Below are positions 1 to 7,377 of a DNA stretch of 35,264 nt, one piece after another (positions within the stretch are counted from its first letter, which is position 1; each line of letters opens with the position of its first letter). Both the position numbers and the translations under genes were made by a program. The stretch spans positions 1 to 35,264 of the forward strand of contig JAKSID010000026.1 of the NCBI GenBank assembly GCA_024399035.1. The letters run 5' to 3'. Source of the DNA: Fibrobacter sp. (lineage in GTDB: Bacteria; Fibrobacterota; Fibrobacteria; Fibrobacterales; Fibrobacteraceae). Under the pieces are notes generated by a model. It had not been told where the DNA came from and made no database searches. It saw only the letters and a program-made list of their open reading frames with translations.

Positions 1-16
1 GTTTTTTATACATGAA

Positions 17-48
17 AACCCCGAAAGTTTTGTCCAACTTTCGGGGTT
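17..48. terminator. Long perfect hairpin, possible terminator
   Basis: A 13-bp perfect inverted repeat (17-29 with 36-48) with a 6-nt loop. No T tract follows on either strand, so it is not a textbook intrinsic terminator. A T run at 2-7 precedes it. It may end a gene to the left of the window or belong to the hairpin-rich repeats that follow. Confidence 0.5.
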
Positions 49-97
49 CACATCATAAGCACGGACTTTTGTGAGTTCGGGGGGCCAGGCTAATGAA

Positions 98-227
98 CAC
101 TTAGGGCTTCAGCCCTTAGTGAGAATTGTCCTCACAGAGGACAAGTCTTTGTAAGTGCTAAAGCACTAACAAATGCTTCATCCTCACAGAGGACAAGTCT
201 TTGTAAGTGCTAAAGCACTAACAAATG
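98..227. repeat. Hairpin cluster with 47-bp direct repeat
   Basis: A hairpin with 11-nt arms and one mismatch at 98-121 is followed by two identical 47-bp units, 129-175 and 181-227, separated by 5 nt. Each unit holds two small hairpins: tcctc/gagga with an ACAga-type loop, and AGTGCT-AA-AGCACT. No open reading frame of interest covers them. Together with the flanks this accounts for most of the 355 bases before the first gene. Confidence 0.85.
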
Positions 228-288
228 TTTAATCCACTCTGTGGACGCGCAGAGCCCCATGCGTCTCATAAACGCTGCGGTAAAGAAT

Positions 289-324
289 GCTTCGATTGCT
301 TCGCCCTGCAGGCTCGCAATGACA
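289..324 (-). repeat. 36-bp palindromic repeat, intergenic copy
   Basis: Read on the minus strand this begins tgtcattgcgag and ends gaagcaatcgaagc, exactly the outer arms of the copy inside the EF-G paralogue at 17755-17790, and has the same total length. Only the 10-nt centre differs. It lies just downstream of the minus-strand TPR gene. Confidence 0.8.
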
Positions 325-355
325 TAATGCGGGATGCGGCCAGGGCCCCGGCCCC

Positions 356-1150
356 TTATTTACATCTATCTGAATTATTAGGTAGGCCCATGAGCTCAAA
401 GGCGTTCTTGCAACGCAGCATCAGGTCTTCCTTTTCCTTGGCGGGCGTGCTCTTGAGTAGGGCGCGGTAATAAAGGATAGACGCTGTCATATAAGGCTTG
501 TTGCCTTGAATAGACTTCTGCTCGGCCACGCGGTACAGGGAGTCGGCTTCGTTCTTCCCCTGGAAGTCTGCAATGCGTGCGGCAGTAAAGGCGTAGAAAC
601 CGCCTTTCTTGCTAGAACGCTTGCCTGCCAGGTTCAAAAATTCCTGGGCGTCGTCAGACTGTTTGCTTGCGGCAAAAGCCACGGCGCATTCACCATAGAG
701 TGCGGCCTGGGTAGTTTCGTCGGCCTTCTTGATCAAGTCTTCCTTGAGGCTCTTGCAAGTCTTTACTGCGCCCTTGTAGTCTTCTTGTGCCGAAGCCAGA
801 GCCACCTGTGCCTTAGCTAGCTGCACCTGGGTGTTCTTGTCCAGGGCTTCGGGGCGCACGATAGAGAGCAGGGAATCTGCCAATGCGAAATCCAGGCTCA
901 TGGTGCGGATCTGCGCCATGCCAATCAAGACTCGGCCTTCAGAAAGAAGGTCTGCCTCTTTGCGGCTGGCAAGCAGGGCGCGTTCCAGCTGGCTGTAACC
1001 TTTGGCGAACTTACCGCTGTCAAAGGAACGCTGTGCGCGTGAAGAAAGTGCGCCAGACTCAGAAGCCTCTGCAACACCAATGGCGCCCATAGCCAAAGCC
1101 ATCGCAAACGCCGCAGAACGAACAATGTGCTTAGGTGTACGAGTTACCAT
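356..1150 (-). CDS. Secreted TPR-like helical repeat protein, partner of MCE protein
   Basis: 264 aa with an N-terminal signal peptide: basic start, hydrophobic stretch about residues 12-24, and likely cleavage after the first AEA/AES segment near residue 29. The rest is Ala-, Lys- and Leu-rich helical sequence with TPR-like periodicity, including paired stretches such as SFDSGKFAKGYSQLERAL. No catalytic motif is visible. The ATG at 1150 overlaps the end of the upstream MCE gene (stop at 1144-1146), so the two are co-transcribed and probably translationally coupled. A periplasmic scaffold or accessory role beside the MCE protein is inferred from position only. No specific family is recognised. 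Confidence 0.75.
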   Translation of the reverse strand: MVTRTPKHIVRSAAFAMALAMGAIGVAEASESGALSSRAQRSFDSGKFAKGYSQLERALLASRKEADLLSEGRVLIGMAQIRTMSLDFALADSLLSIVRPEALDKNTQVQLAKAQVALASAQEDYKGAVKTCKSLKEDLIKKADETTQAALYGECAVAFAASKQSDDAQEFLNLAGKRSSKKGGFYAFTAARIADFQGKNEADSLYRVAEQKSIQGNKPYMTASILYYRALLKSTPAKEKEDLMLRCKNAFELMGLPNNSDRCK

Positions 1151-2148
1151 AAGGTCTCCACCATAAAGGGCACAGAGTCCTTGTTAGGCATAGACCTGCG
1201 GATAATCCACATGTCGGATATGCCTGTCATCAGGTCGTCTGCATTCTGCAATGTCTGCTCGGTAGCATCCATAAAGTCGCCGAGGCCGCTAGTAAGATTG
1301 CCAAGTTCGGCAAAGACCTTGTCAGCTCTGTCTACGGTCTTTTCGAAGTTGTCCACCATTCCGCCGACGTTGCCCATCAAAGTATCCACCTTCTGGGGCA
1401 GGGGCTTCAGGTCGGCCATCAGTCCAGTTACGTCGCCGGTGAGTCCGTCAACCTTGCCCATGAGGTCGGGCACGCGGTAGTTCAAAGTGTCAAGCAAGAA
1501 GGAGGTCTTGTGCAGAAGGTTCTTGCCGGAGTAGGTAATTTCATCCAGTCGGGTGAGCTGCTTGTTCAGGTTGTCGTACAGCAAACGGCTTCCGAATAAA
1601 GCACCCACGGTGGTTCCTGTATCCATGGCCATGACCAAAAGGGTATCCACACCGTCAACCAGGTGGTTTACACGGCCCAAAAGTTCGTTGGCGGTTTCAA
1701 GAACGGTTTCGATGTCCTGTGCCTGTCCGGGGGGCAGGAAGTCACCGTCTTCTAGAATATGGCCCTTCTTGTTCACGTCGATGTTAATGACACGGGCAGA
1801 AATCAGGTTCTGGTCGCGGATAGCGAACACGGTGGCGCTATCGGTAATCCAGTTCTGGTACTGCTTGCGAATTACAAAATCCACTCGTACACCATTATTC
1901 TCGATTTCGACGTTGTCGATCTGACCAACGTCCACACCGCTAATCTGAACGCGGGTACCCGGACGGAGACCGAAGGCTTTTTCGAATGTACTGTGGAGCC
2001 TGTATTCTTCAACACCGATCATGCCGGAGGTGAAGAGTTTTGCATAAAGCGTAAGGGCGAAGACCATTACGGCGACAGTGAAGAAAATACCGACCAGGAG
2101 GCCGGAGATTTCCATCCAGTTGATTCGCTTTAATGGTTGAAATGCCAT
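1144..2148 (-). CDS. MCE/MlaD-family lipid transport substrate-binding protein
   Basis: 334 aa. A single N-terminal membrane segment (about residues 14-37) is followed by an MCE domain at roughly 45-130, with the signature GLRPGTRVQISGVDVGQI. The C-terminal half is long, Leu/Asp/Gly-rich and helical with heptad-like spacing, as in MCE proteins that form tubes or shuttles. By family, it would be anchored in the inner membrane and carry phospholipids through the periplasm for an ABC transporter. The permease and ATPase (MlaE and MlaF types) are not next to it: the upstream neighbour is a divergent aminopeptidase. Its only partner here is the TPR-like gene overlapping its 3' end. Confidence 0.88.
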   Translation of the reverse strand: MAFQPLKRINWMEISGLLVGIFFTVAVMVFALTLYAKLFTSGMIGVEEYRLHSTFEKAFGLRPGTRVQISGVDVGQIDNVEIENNGVRVDFVIRKQYQNWITDSATVFAIRDQNLISARVINIDVNKKGHILEDGDFLPPGQAQDIETVLETANELLGRVNHLVDGVDTLLVMAMDTGTTVGALFGSRLLYDNLNKQLTRLDEITYSGKNLLHKTSFLLDTLNYRVPDLMGKVDGLTGDVTGLMADLKPLPQKVDTLMGNVGGMVDNFEKTVDRADKVFAELGNLTSGLGDFMDATEQTLQNADDLMTGISDMWIIRRSMPNKDSVPFMVETLW

Positions 2149-2270
2149 GACAAGAAATATATAAATAATTTTTTACGCATAACGCAACGAACCTATTTAT
2201 GTGGAAAAAAGGGGTAAAAAACGTTGTGTAAGTTGCTATTTTATCGAAAAAGGTCAAATCAGGGTAAAAT
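2149..2270. promoter_or_regulatory. Divergent promoter region, MCE gene and M18 peptidase
   Basis: An AT-rich 122-bp gap between divergent start codons. On the plus strand a TATTTT hexamer at 2236-2241 is the best -10 candidate for the peptidase, 29 nt before its ATG. No strong Shine-Dalgarno precedes either gene. Confidence 0.4.
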
Positions 2271-3494
2271 ATGGAATTCTTTGAGTTTTTGAACTATGCT
2301 GTAACGCCGTACCATACGGTGGATTTCTTGAAAAAGGCTCTTGCCGTAGATGGAATCTCCTTGATGGAAAGGGGCGGTGCGCTGGTTGCGGTTCGCAAGC
2401 CTAAGAATTGTGGTCCCCAGTCCAAGTTCCGTATCGCCCTGGCCCACACGGATTTCCCGGCCTTAAAGATTGCCCCGAACCCAGACAAGGGTGGCGCCGG
2501 TGTCCGCACCCTTCATTCCGAGATTTACGGAAGCCCCTTGTTTACCAGCTGGCTGGACCGTGACCTTGGCTATGCTGGTCTTTTGGCTTTTGAGAAGAAC
2601 GGTCGTGTAGAATCCAAGCTGTTTCGTGGTGAAAAACTTTTCCGCATTCCTCAGTTGGCCATTCACTTGAACCGCGGTGTGAACCAGGATGGCTTGAAGG
2701 TTAATCCTCAGACGGATCTGGATGCCCTGTGGTGCGCCGTGTCGGACTGCACCAGCGTAAAGGCTGCCGGTGCGAAGTTCGTGGATGCCTTACAGGCGGA
2801 ACTTGCCGATGGAGAGCGTCTCCTTGACTTTGACGTACAGTTGTTCGATGCACAGGGCGCCAACGCCGGTGGCTTCAACGACGAGTGGGTTTATTCCGGT
2901 CGTCTGGACAACTTGAGCAGTTGCCATGCTATTGCCGAGGCAATTCTTGCGGCTCCTGCTCCAGAAGACGATTTTATTGTGGCCGCCTTTATGAACAACG
3001 AAGAGGTTGGCAGCAACACTCGTGAAGGTGCCGCCGGTAATTTCTTGCGTTCCGTTCTCGAAGAGACTTGGACCTCTTCTGGACAGCCTCTGTCTACTTT
3101 AAACTCGGCGCTCGCCGCTTCTCTCGCCCTGTCTATCGATATGGCTCACGCGGCTCATCCTAATTTTTTGCAGAAGCACGAAGCTAACCACTCCCCAGTT
3201 CTTGGCGGCGGTGTGGTGCTTAAGACAAACTCTCAAAAGCGTTATGCTAGCGACGTGATTTCTTCTGCACAGTTTAAGTTACTTTGTGAACAAACTAATA
3301 TAAACTATCAAACTTTTATCACCCGTAACGATATGCCTTGCGGTAGCACTGTGGGCCCCACCATTTCTGCAGACCTTGGAATTCCTACTGTGGATATCGG
3401 CGAACCCATGCTTAGCATGCACAGCATTCGTGAGATGATTGCTATCAAGGATCATCAGGATATGATTCAGTTGGTAACAACCTTATATCGCTAA
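2271..3494 (+). CDS. M18-family aminopeptidase (aspartyl aminopeptidase type)
   Basis: 407 aa, close to the usual length of this dinuclear-zinc exopeptidase family, which removes N-terminal acidic residues from peptides in the cytoplasm. The expected metal site is complete: H59 in AHTD, D213 in GRLDNL, E244-E245 in NNEEVGS (general base plus ligand), D290 in SIDMAHAAHP and H384 in SMHSIRE. The family motif around SWLDRDLGYAG is also present. It stands alone, divergent from the MCE gene and closed by a terminator. The ATG at 2271 has no strong Shine-Dalgarno. The family is secure; the substrate preference is inferred from the family. Confidence 0.93.
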   Translation: MEFFEFLNYAVTPYHTVDFLKKALAVDGISLMERGGALVAVRKPKNCGPQSKFRIALAHTDFPALKIAPNPDKGGAGVRTLHSEIYGSPLFTSWLDRDLGYAGLLAFEKNGRVESKLFRGEKLFRIPQLAIHLNRGVNQDGLKVNPQTDLDALWCAVSDCTSVKAAGAKFVDALQAELADGERLLDFDVQLFDAQGANAGGFNDEWVYSGRLDNLSSCHAIAEAILAAPAPEDDFIVAAFMNNEEVGSNTREGAAGNFLRSVLEETWTSSGQPLSTLNSALAASLALSIDMAHAAHPNFLQKHEANHSPVLGGGVVLKTNSQKRYASDVISSAQFKLLCEQTNINYQTFITRNDMPCGSTVGPTISADLGIPTVDIGEPMLSMHSIREMIAIKDHQDMIQLVTTLYR

Positions 3495-3500
3495 AGAAAA

Positions 3501-3534
3501 CGCCCGTCCTTACTGAGGATTGGGTCTTTTTTTA
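3501..3534 (+). terminator. Intrinsic terminator after M18 peptidase
   Basis: Arms gcccgtcct and aggattgggt pair with two G-U wobbles and one bulge around a 5-nt loop. They are followed by a T run at 3527-3533. It lies 7 nt after the stop codon. Confidence 0.65.
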
Positions 3535-3538
3535 TATC
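3533..3538 (+). promoter_or_regulatory. Candidate -10 (TATATC) for glycan operon
   Basis: The hexamer lies 9 nt before the ATG at 3548, immediately behind the T run of the preceding terminator. There is no Shine-Dalgarno, so a leaderless or nearly leaderless transcript is possible. Confidence 0.4.
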
Positions 3539-3547
3539 TTTTTGCCA

Positions 3548-3988
3548 ATGAGTATTTGGCAAACAATAAGGGAGAAACTTCCCCGCAAATCATTGGCGGG
3601 GCAGTTTATGCGCTACCTGTTTACGGGTGGCCTTGCCTTTGTGGTGGACTTTGGTCTATTTGCACTTTGCCTTTACGTTTTTGAATGGCATTACCTGGTG
3701 GCCAATCTTGTAGGTCTGTTGGCGGGTTTGGTGTTGAATTACGCCTTGAGCGTGGGCTGGGTCTTTACCGCCTGCGAACGAAAGCTCGAAAAGAAAAAGA
3801 CGGCGGAGTTTGCTGTGTTCGCCGCAGTCGGTTTTATTGGCGTTGGCCTAAATGAACTTTTGATGCTTTTGATGGTGGACGTTTTTGAATGGCTTGAAAT
3901 GCTTTCGAAGATGATTGCTGCCGGAGTGGTTTTAATGTGGAACTTTGGCGGGCGTAAGCTTATTTTGTTCCGCGAGAAGAAGGATTAA
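3548..3988 (+). CDS. GtrA-like small membrane protein
   Basis: 146 aa from the ATG at 3548; an in-frame TTG two codons earlier is less likely. Four hydrophobic segments (about residues 22-40, 46-68, 82-105 and 112-132), the opening [10 protein letters not shown], and the closing aromatic-basic [11 protein letters not shown] are typical of the GtrA family. These proteins are thought to help move polyprenyl-phosphate-linked sugars across the inner membrane. It starts a tight four-gene operon: the oxidoreductase ATG lies 1 nt after its stop, and two GT-C glycosyltransferases follow. This context supports supply of a lipid-linked sugar donor to the periplasmic face. Confidence 0.87.
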   Translation: MSIWQTIREKLPRKSLAGQFMRYLFTGGLAFVVDFGLFALCLYVFEWHYLVANLVGLLAGLVLNYALSVGWVFTACERKLEKKKTAEFAVFAAVGFIGVGLNELLMLLMVDVFEWLEMLSKMIAAGVVLMWNFGGRKLILFREKKD

Positions 3989-3989
3989 C

Positions 3990-5609
3990 ATGGTTGCTGA
4001 AAATAAGAAGATCGCTGTAATTGCTGGTGCAGGACCTGCAGGTTTGACTGCTGCCTTGGAACTGCTCCGCACCACAGATGTAAAGCCGGTAATCTTTGAA
4101 GTGGAAGACGTTATTGGCGGTATTTCTCGCACGGCTCGTTACAATGGCAACCGTATGGATATTGGCGGCCATCGTTTCTTTAGCAAGAGCGATGCCGTGA
4201 TGGATTGGTGGCAGGGAATTCTGCCGCTGCAAGGCGCACCCAGCCGCGATGACATTGCCATTGGCCGTAAGGTGCCTGTGGTAGAAGGCGGCCCCGATCC
4301 GGAGAAGGATGACTTTGTGATGCTCTGCCGTAGCCGACTGAGCCGAATCCTTTTCCTCCGCAAGCTCTTCGACTATCCTGTGACCTTAAACGGTTCTACC
4401 ATTCGCGGGCTTGGCCTTTGGCGCATGTTTAAGATTGGCATGAGCTATATCAAGGTTCAGATCTTACCGGCTCGCGAAGAAAAGAGCTTGGAAGATTTCA
4501 TGATCAACCGCTTTGGTGTGGAACTTTATCGCACCTTCTTCAGGGACTATACTGAAAAGCTTTGGGGAGTTCCCTGTAACAAGATTAGTCCGGAATGGGG
4601 TGGCCAGCGTATTAAGGGCCTTTCCATTACAAAGACTGTGATTCACGCAGTCAAGCAGATTTTTGCAAGTAAGAAACCGGCTGCTGAAGGCGGCGCCGCT
4701 AATGATATCCGTCAGAAGGATACCGAGACCAGCTTGATCGGCCAGTTCCTGTATCCGAAATTCGGCCCCGGCCAGCTTTGGGAAACCGTAGCCCAGAAGG
4801 TCCAGGAAATGGGCGGCGAAATCAAGATGAACGCCAAGGTTGTTAAGGTGAACCGTGAAGGCAACCGTGTGGTGAGCGTGGTGGTGGATCATGGCCAGTA
4901 CACCGAGACTGTCGCTTGCGACTACTTCCTCAGCACCATGCCGGTGAAGGAACTGGTGGCTGCCATGGACAGCGAAACCGCAGCCGTCCCTGCAGAGGTG
5001 AAGCGGGTTTCCGAAGGTCTTGTCTATCGCGATTTTATGACCGTGGGCCTTTTGCTGGACAAACTTGAAATCAAGAATCCTGCAAAGCCTGGTACTCCCG
5101 AAAGCAAGTTGAAGTTTGTTGCCGACAACTGGATCTATGTGCAGGAAAGCGACGTAAAGCTTGGCCGTATCCAGGTATTCAACAACTGGAGCCCTTACCT
5201 GGTCAGCGATCCATCTAAGGTGTGGATTGGCCTGGAATACTTCGTCAACGAAGGTGACGAAATGTGGACCATGCCCGACGCCGATTTTATCAAGTTCGCT
5301 ATTGACGAACTGGACAAGATTCACGTGGCCAAGCCGGAATCCGTCCGCGACTCCGTGGTGTTCCACATCAAGAAGGCTTACCCGGCTTATTTCGGCACTT
5401 ATGGTGAATTCAATAAGATCCGCGAATTCCTGGATCCTGTTGAAAATCTGTTCCTGATGGGTCGCAACGGTATGCACAAGTACAACAACATGGACCATAG
5501 TATGCTCACTGCCATGGAAACCGTAAAGTGTATCCGCGAAGGTTCTACCAACAAGACCGACCTTTGGAACGTGAATACCGAAGAAGAATACCACGAAGGC
5601 AAGAAGTAA
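3990..5609 (+). CDS. FAD-dependent oxidoreductase of amine oxidase/HemY-like fold
   Basis: 539 aa from the ATG at 3990, which has an AAGGA-like site just upstream. A longer reading to 3945 would run into the GtrA gene. The N-terminus holds a dinucleotide-binding motif, [10 protein letters not shown], and a second flavin contact around [12 protein letters not shown] and DIGGHRFF, as in the protoporphyrinogen oxidase, phytoene desaturase and UDP-galactopyranose mutase superfamily. The C-terminal end ([18 protein letters not shown]) looks like the conserved FAD-closing segment. Placement between a GtrA flippase and two GT-C transferases suggests redox conversion of a sugar nucleotide or lipid-linked sugar for a surface glycan. 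The exact reaction cannot be read from sequence. Confidence 0.85.
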   Translation: MVAENKKIAVIAGAGPAGLTAALELLRTTDVKPVIFEVEDVIGGISRTARYNGNRMDIGGHRFFSKSDAVMDWWQGILPLQGAPSRDDIAIGRKVPVVEGGPDPEKDDFVMLCRSRLSRILFLRKLFDYPVTLNGSTIRGLGLWRMFKIGMSYIKVQILPAREEKSLEDFMINRFGVELYRTFFRDYTEKLWGVPCNKISPEWGGQRIKGLSITKTVIHAVKQIFASKKPAAEGGAANDIRQKDTETSLIGQFLYPKFGPGQLWETVAQKVQEMGGEIKMNAKVVKVNREGNRVVSVVVDHGQYTETVACDYFLSTMPVKELVAAMDSETAAVPAEVKRVSEGLVYRDFMTVGLLLDKLEIKNPAKPGTPESKLKFVADNWIYVQESDVKLGRIQVFNNWSPYLVSDPSKVWIGLEYFVNEGDEMWTMPDADFIKFAIDELDKIHVAKPESVRDSVVFHIKKAYPAYFGTYGEFNKIREFLDPVENLFLMGRNGMHKYNNMDHSMLTAMETVKCIREGSTNKTDLWNVNTEEEYHEGKK

Positions 5610-5622
5610 TTGTTGGTCTAAT

Positions 5623-7374
5623 ATGAACGTCGTATTGAAATTTTTGAAAAGATTTCCTGAAGTAGTCTTTCTGGTAGGAACGCTTCTTTTTGTTCTTTTA
5701 ATAAACGTTTCCCAGACGAAAATTTCCAACGTCACTCTGCATCGAAATGGCGTCGATGAAAAGGTTGCGCTGCCCATTAGCGTGCCCATGGACAATGGCG
5801 AAGTTTTTAACGTGACCTTTGATCTTTCAAAAGGTCTTGCTAGCGACTTCAACATCAATATTCATCCGGATGATTGCATTATTGGCCTGACTGTAAATGG
5901 CGTGGCTTTCCCATATACTGCATATCCTGGCTATTGCAGCTGGAATCAGGGCTTTGACCTGAATTATCAGGAAATGAAAAGGATCCTAGGCCCAGATGTT
6001 TCCGATTTCCATTTTGTTTTTACTGTTCGTAACGGCTCTGGTCTTGGAGGCATGCTTACGAATATGTCTTCCTCCGGTGTGGCCGCTACAATCTTTACGG
6101 TATTTTTCTGGTTGAATTTATTTGGATTGATATTCTTCTTTGGTTCAAGACTGAAGTTTGACAAGCGACTGATTTTGTGCTTCTTTGTTGGCCTGCTGCT
6201 TCGTGTGGGCTACATGCAGGACACATTCTATGACCAGCGTGGGCACGATGTGGGCGGACACCTGCATTATATCCAAATCATTGCTGATGAACATCGTATT
6301 CCTGCATCCAATGATTGCTGGACTTGCTATCATCCCCCGGTATATTATGCGCTTGCTGCGGGAACATGGAATTTTGCGAAACTCACTAGCTTTGGCCAAG
6401 CTCCGTTTGTTCAGGGATTTTCATTGCTCATTTCGCTTTTTGCCATGGGCTTTGGTCTTGCCTGCCTAAAGAAAATTCTTACGGGCGCACCTTTGGTGGC
6501 TGCTGCGATTCTATGGTGCGTGTGGCCTAGCTTTATAATGGCGTCGGCCCGAATAGGTAACGATATTCTCTTTTACGGATTCTATGTGGCAAGCTTGTGG
6601 GGAATTATTTCTTATCTGAAAACGAATAAGGGTTCGCATTTCTTAATTGCTGTAATTGCAGCCACGCTTGCGTACTGGACAAAGTCTTCTGGTGCCATTG
6701 CATTTGCGCTTATGGGCCTTGTGGTGCTGATCCATTTTGTACCTCGTGTGTTCGAAAAAGTTTCTAAGACGGAATGGGTTTCTTTTGGGTTGTTTATTGC
6801 TTCCTGTCTGGTAGTTGCATATTTCGTCTTGTTCCATAAGATTATTGGTAACGCCGGAGGATTGGATGATTCGGTTCTTATTTCGAATGCTCCGGGTAAT
6901 TTCCTTTATTTCGATGTCAAGACTTTCCTGACAAACCCCTACATTGATCCGTGGCACGATGAACTTGGTCGACAGTACTTCTGGAACTATCTGGCTAAGA
7001 CATCTTTATTTGGCGAGTTTACCTTGCTGAACACGGATTTGGGGAAATGGATGGCCTCTATTTGCAGCCTGTGCTTGCTGGGATTTGCCGGATTTGGAAT
7101 TTGGGGTTTCTTCAGAAAAAAAATGGACAAGGTACATGTGGTTTTGCTAGTCCAGTTTATCCTTTTCGTTGTGTCCCTTATGGCTGTTCGCCTTAAGTAC
7201 CCGTACTCTTGTAGCAATGACTTCCGATATATTATTCCCGTACTGTTGAGTGCTCTTCCCTGGACTGCGGAAGGAATGTTCGGCAAGGAAAATTCTATTA
7301 AGATTAAAGTTGTCGCTGCCGCGCTAGTTGTGGCTTTTGCAGTTTGCAGTTCTGTTATTCTAATAAGCGTGTAG
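5623..7374 (+). CDS. GT-C fold membrane glycosyltransferase with N-terminal exported domain
   Basis: 583 aa. A membrane segment at about residues 11-27 is followed by an exported, beta-rich stretch (about 30-140), then a multi-span membrane core. Two features point to GT-C transferases using polyprenyl-phosphate sugars: the acidic first loop GHDVGGHLHYI near residue 209, and the HPPVYYA motif at residue 237. GT-C enzymes transfer sugars on the periplasmic side. It begins 13 nt after the oxidoreductase and is followed after 3 nt by a second GT-C gene, so it is part of the same operon. No closer family could be named. The exported insertion right after the first membrane segment is unusual and may bind acceptor or donor. 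Confidence 0.8.
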   Translation: MNVVLKFLKRFPEVVFLVGTLLFVLLINVSQTKISNVTLHRNGVDEKVALPISVPMDNGEVFNVTFDLSKGLASDFNINIHPDDCIIGLTVNGVAFPYTAYPGYCSWNQGFDLNYQEMKRILGPDVSDFHFVFTVRNGSGLGGMLTNMSSSGVAATIFTVFFWLNLFGLIFFFGSRLKFDKRLILCFFVGLLLRVGYMQDTFYDQRGHDVGGHLHYIQIIADEHRIPASNDCWTCYHPPVYYALAAGTWNFAKLTSFGQAPFVQGFSLLISLFAMGFGLACLKKILTGAPLVAAAILWCVWPSFIMASARIGNDILFYGFYVASLWGIISYLKTNKGSHFLIAVIAATLAYWTKSSGAIAFALMGLVVLIHFVPRVFEKVSKTEWVSFGLFIASCLVVAYFVLFHKIIGNAGGLDDSVLISNAPGNFLYFDVKTFLTNPYIDPWHDELGRQYFWNYLAKTSLFGEFTLLNTDLGKWMASICSLCLLGFAGFGIWGFFRKKMDKVHVVLLVQFILFVVSLMAVRLKYPYSCSNDFRYIIPVLLSALPWTAEGMFGKENSIKIKVVAAALVVAFAVCSSVILISV

Positions 7375-7377
7375 TTT

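Noticed and set aside
129..227. CRISPR-like direct repeats
   Set aside because: Only two units, with a 5-nt spacer, and no cas genes in the window.
225..470. 81-aa plus-strand open frame
   Set aside because: Runs through repeat DNA and the antisense end of the TPR gene; no Shine-Dalgarno.
4464..5858. 464-aa minus-strand open frame
   Set aside because: Antisense to the FAD oxidoreductase, whose motifs are intact; the frame has no recognisable domain and is His/Phe-rich as expected from mirrored codons.
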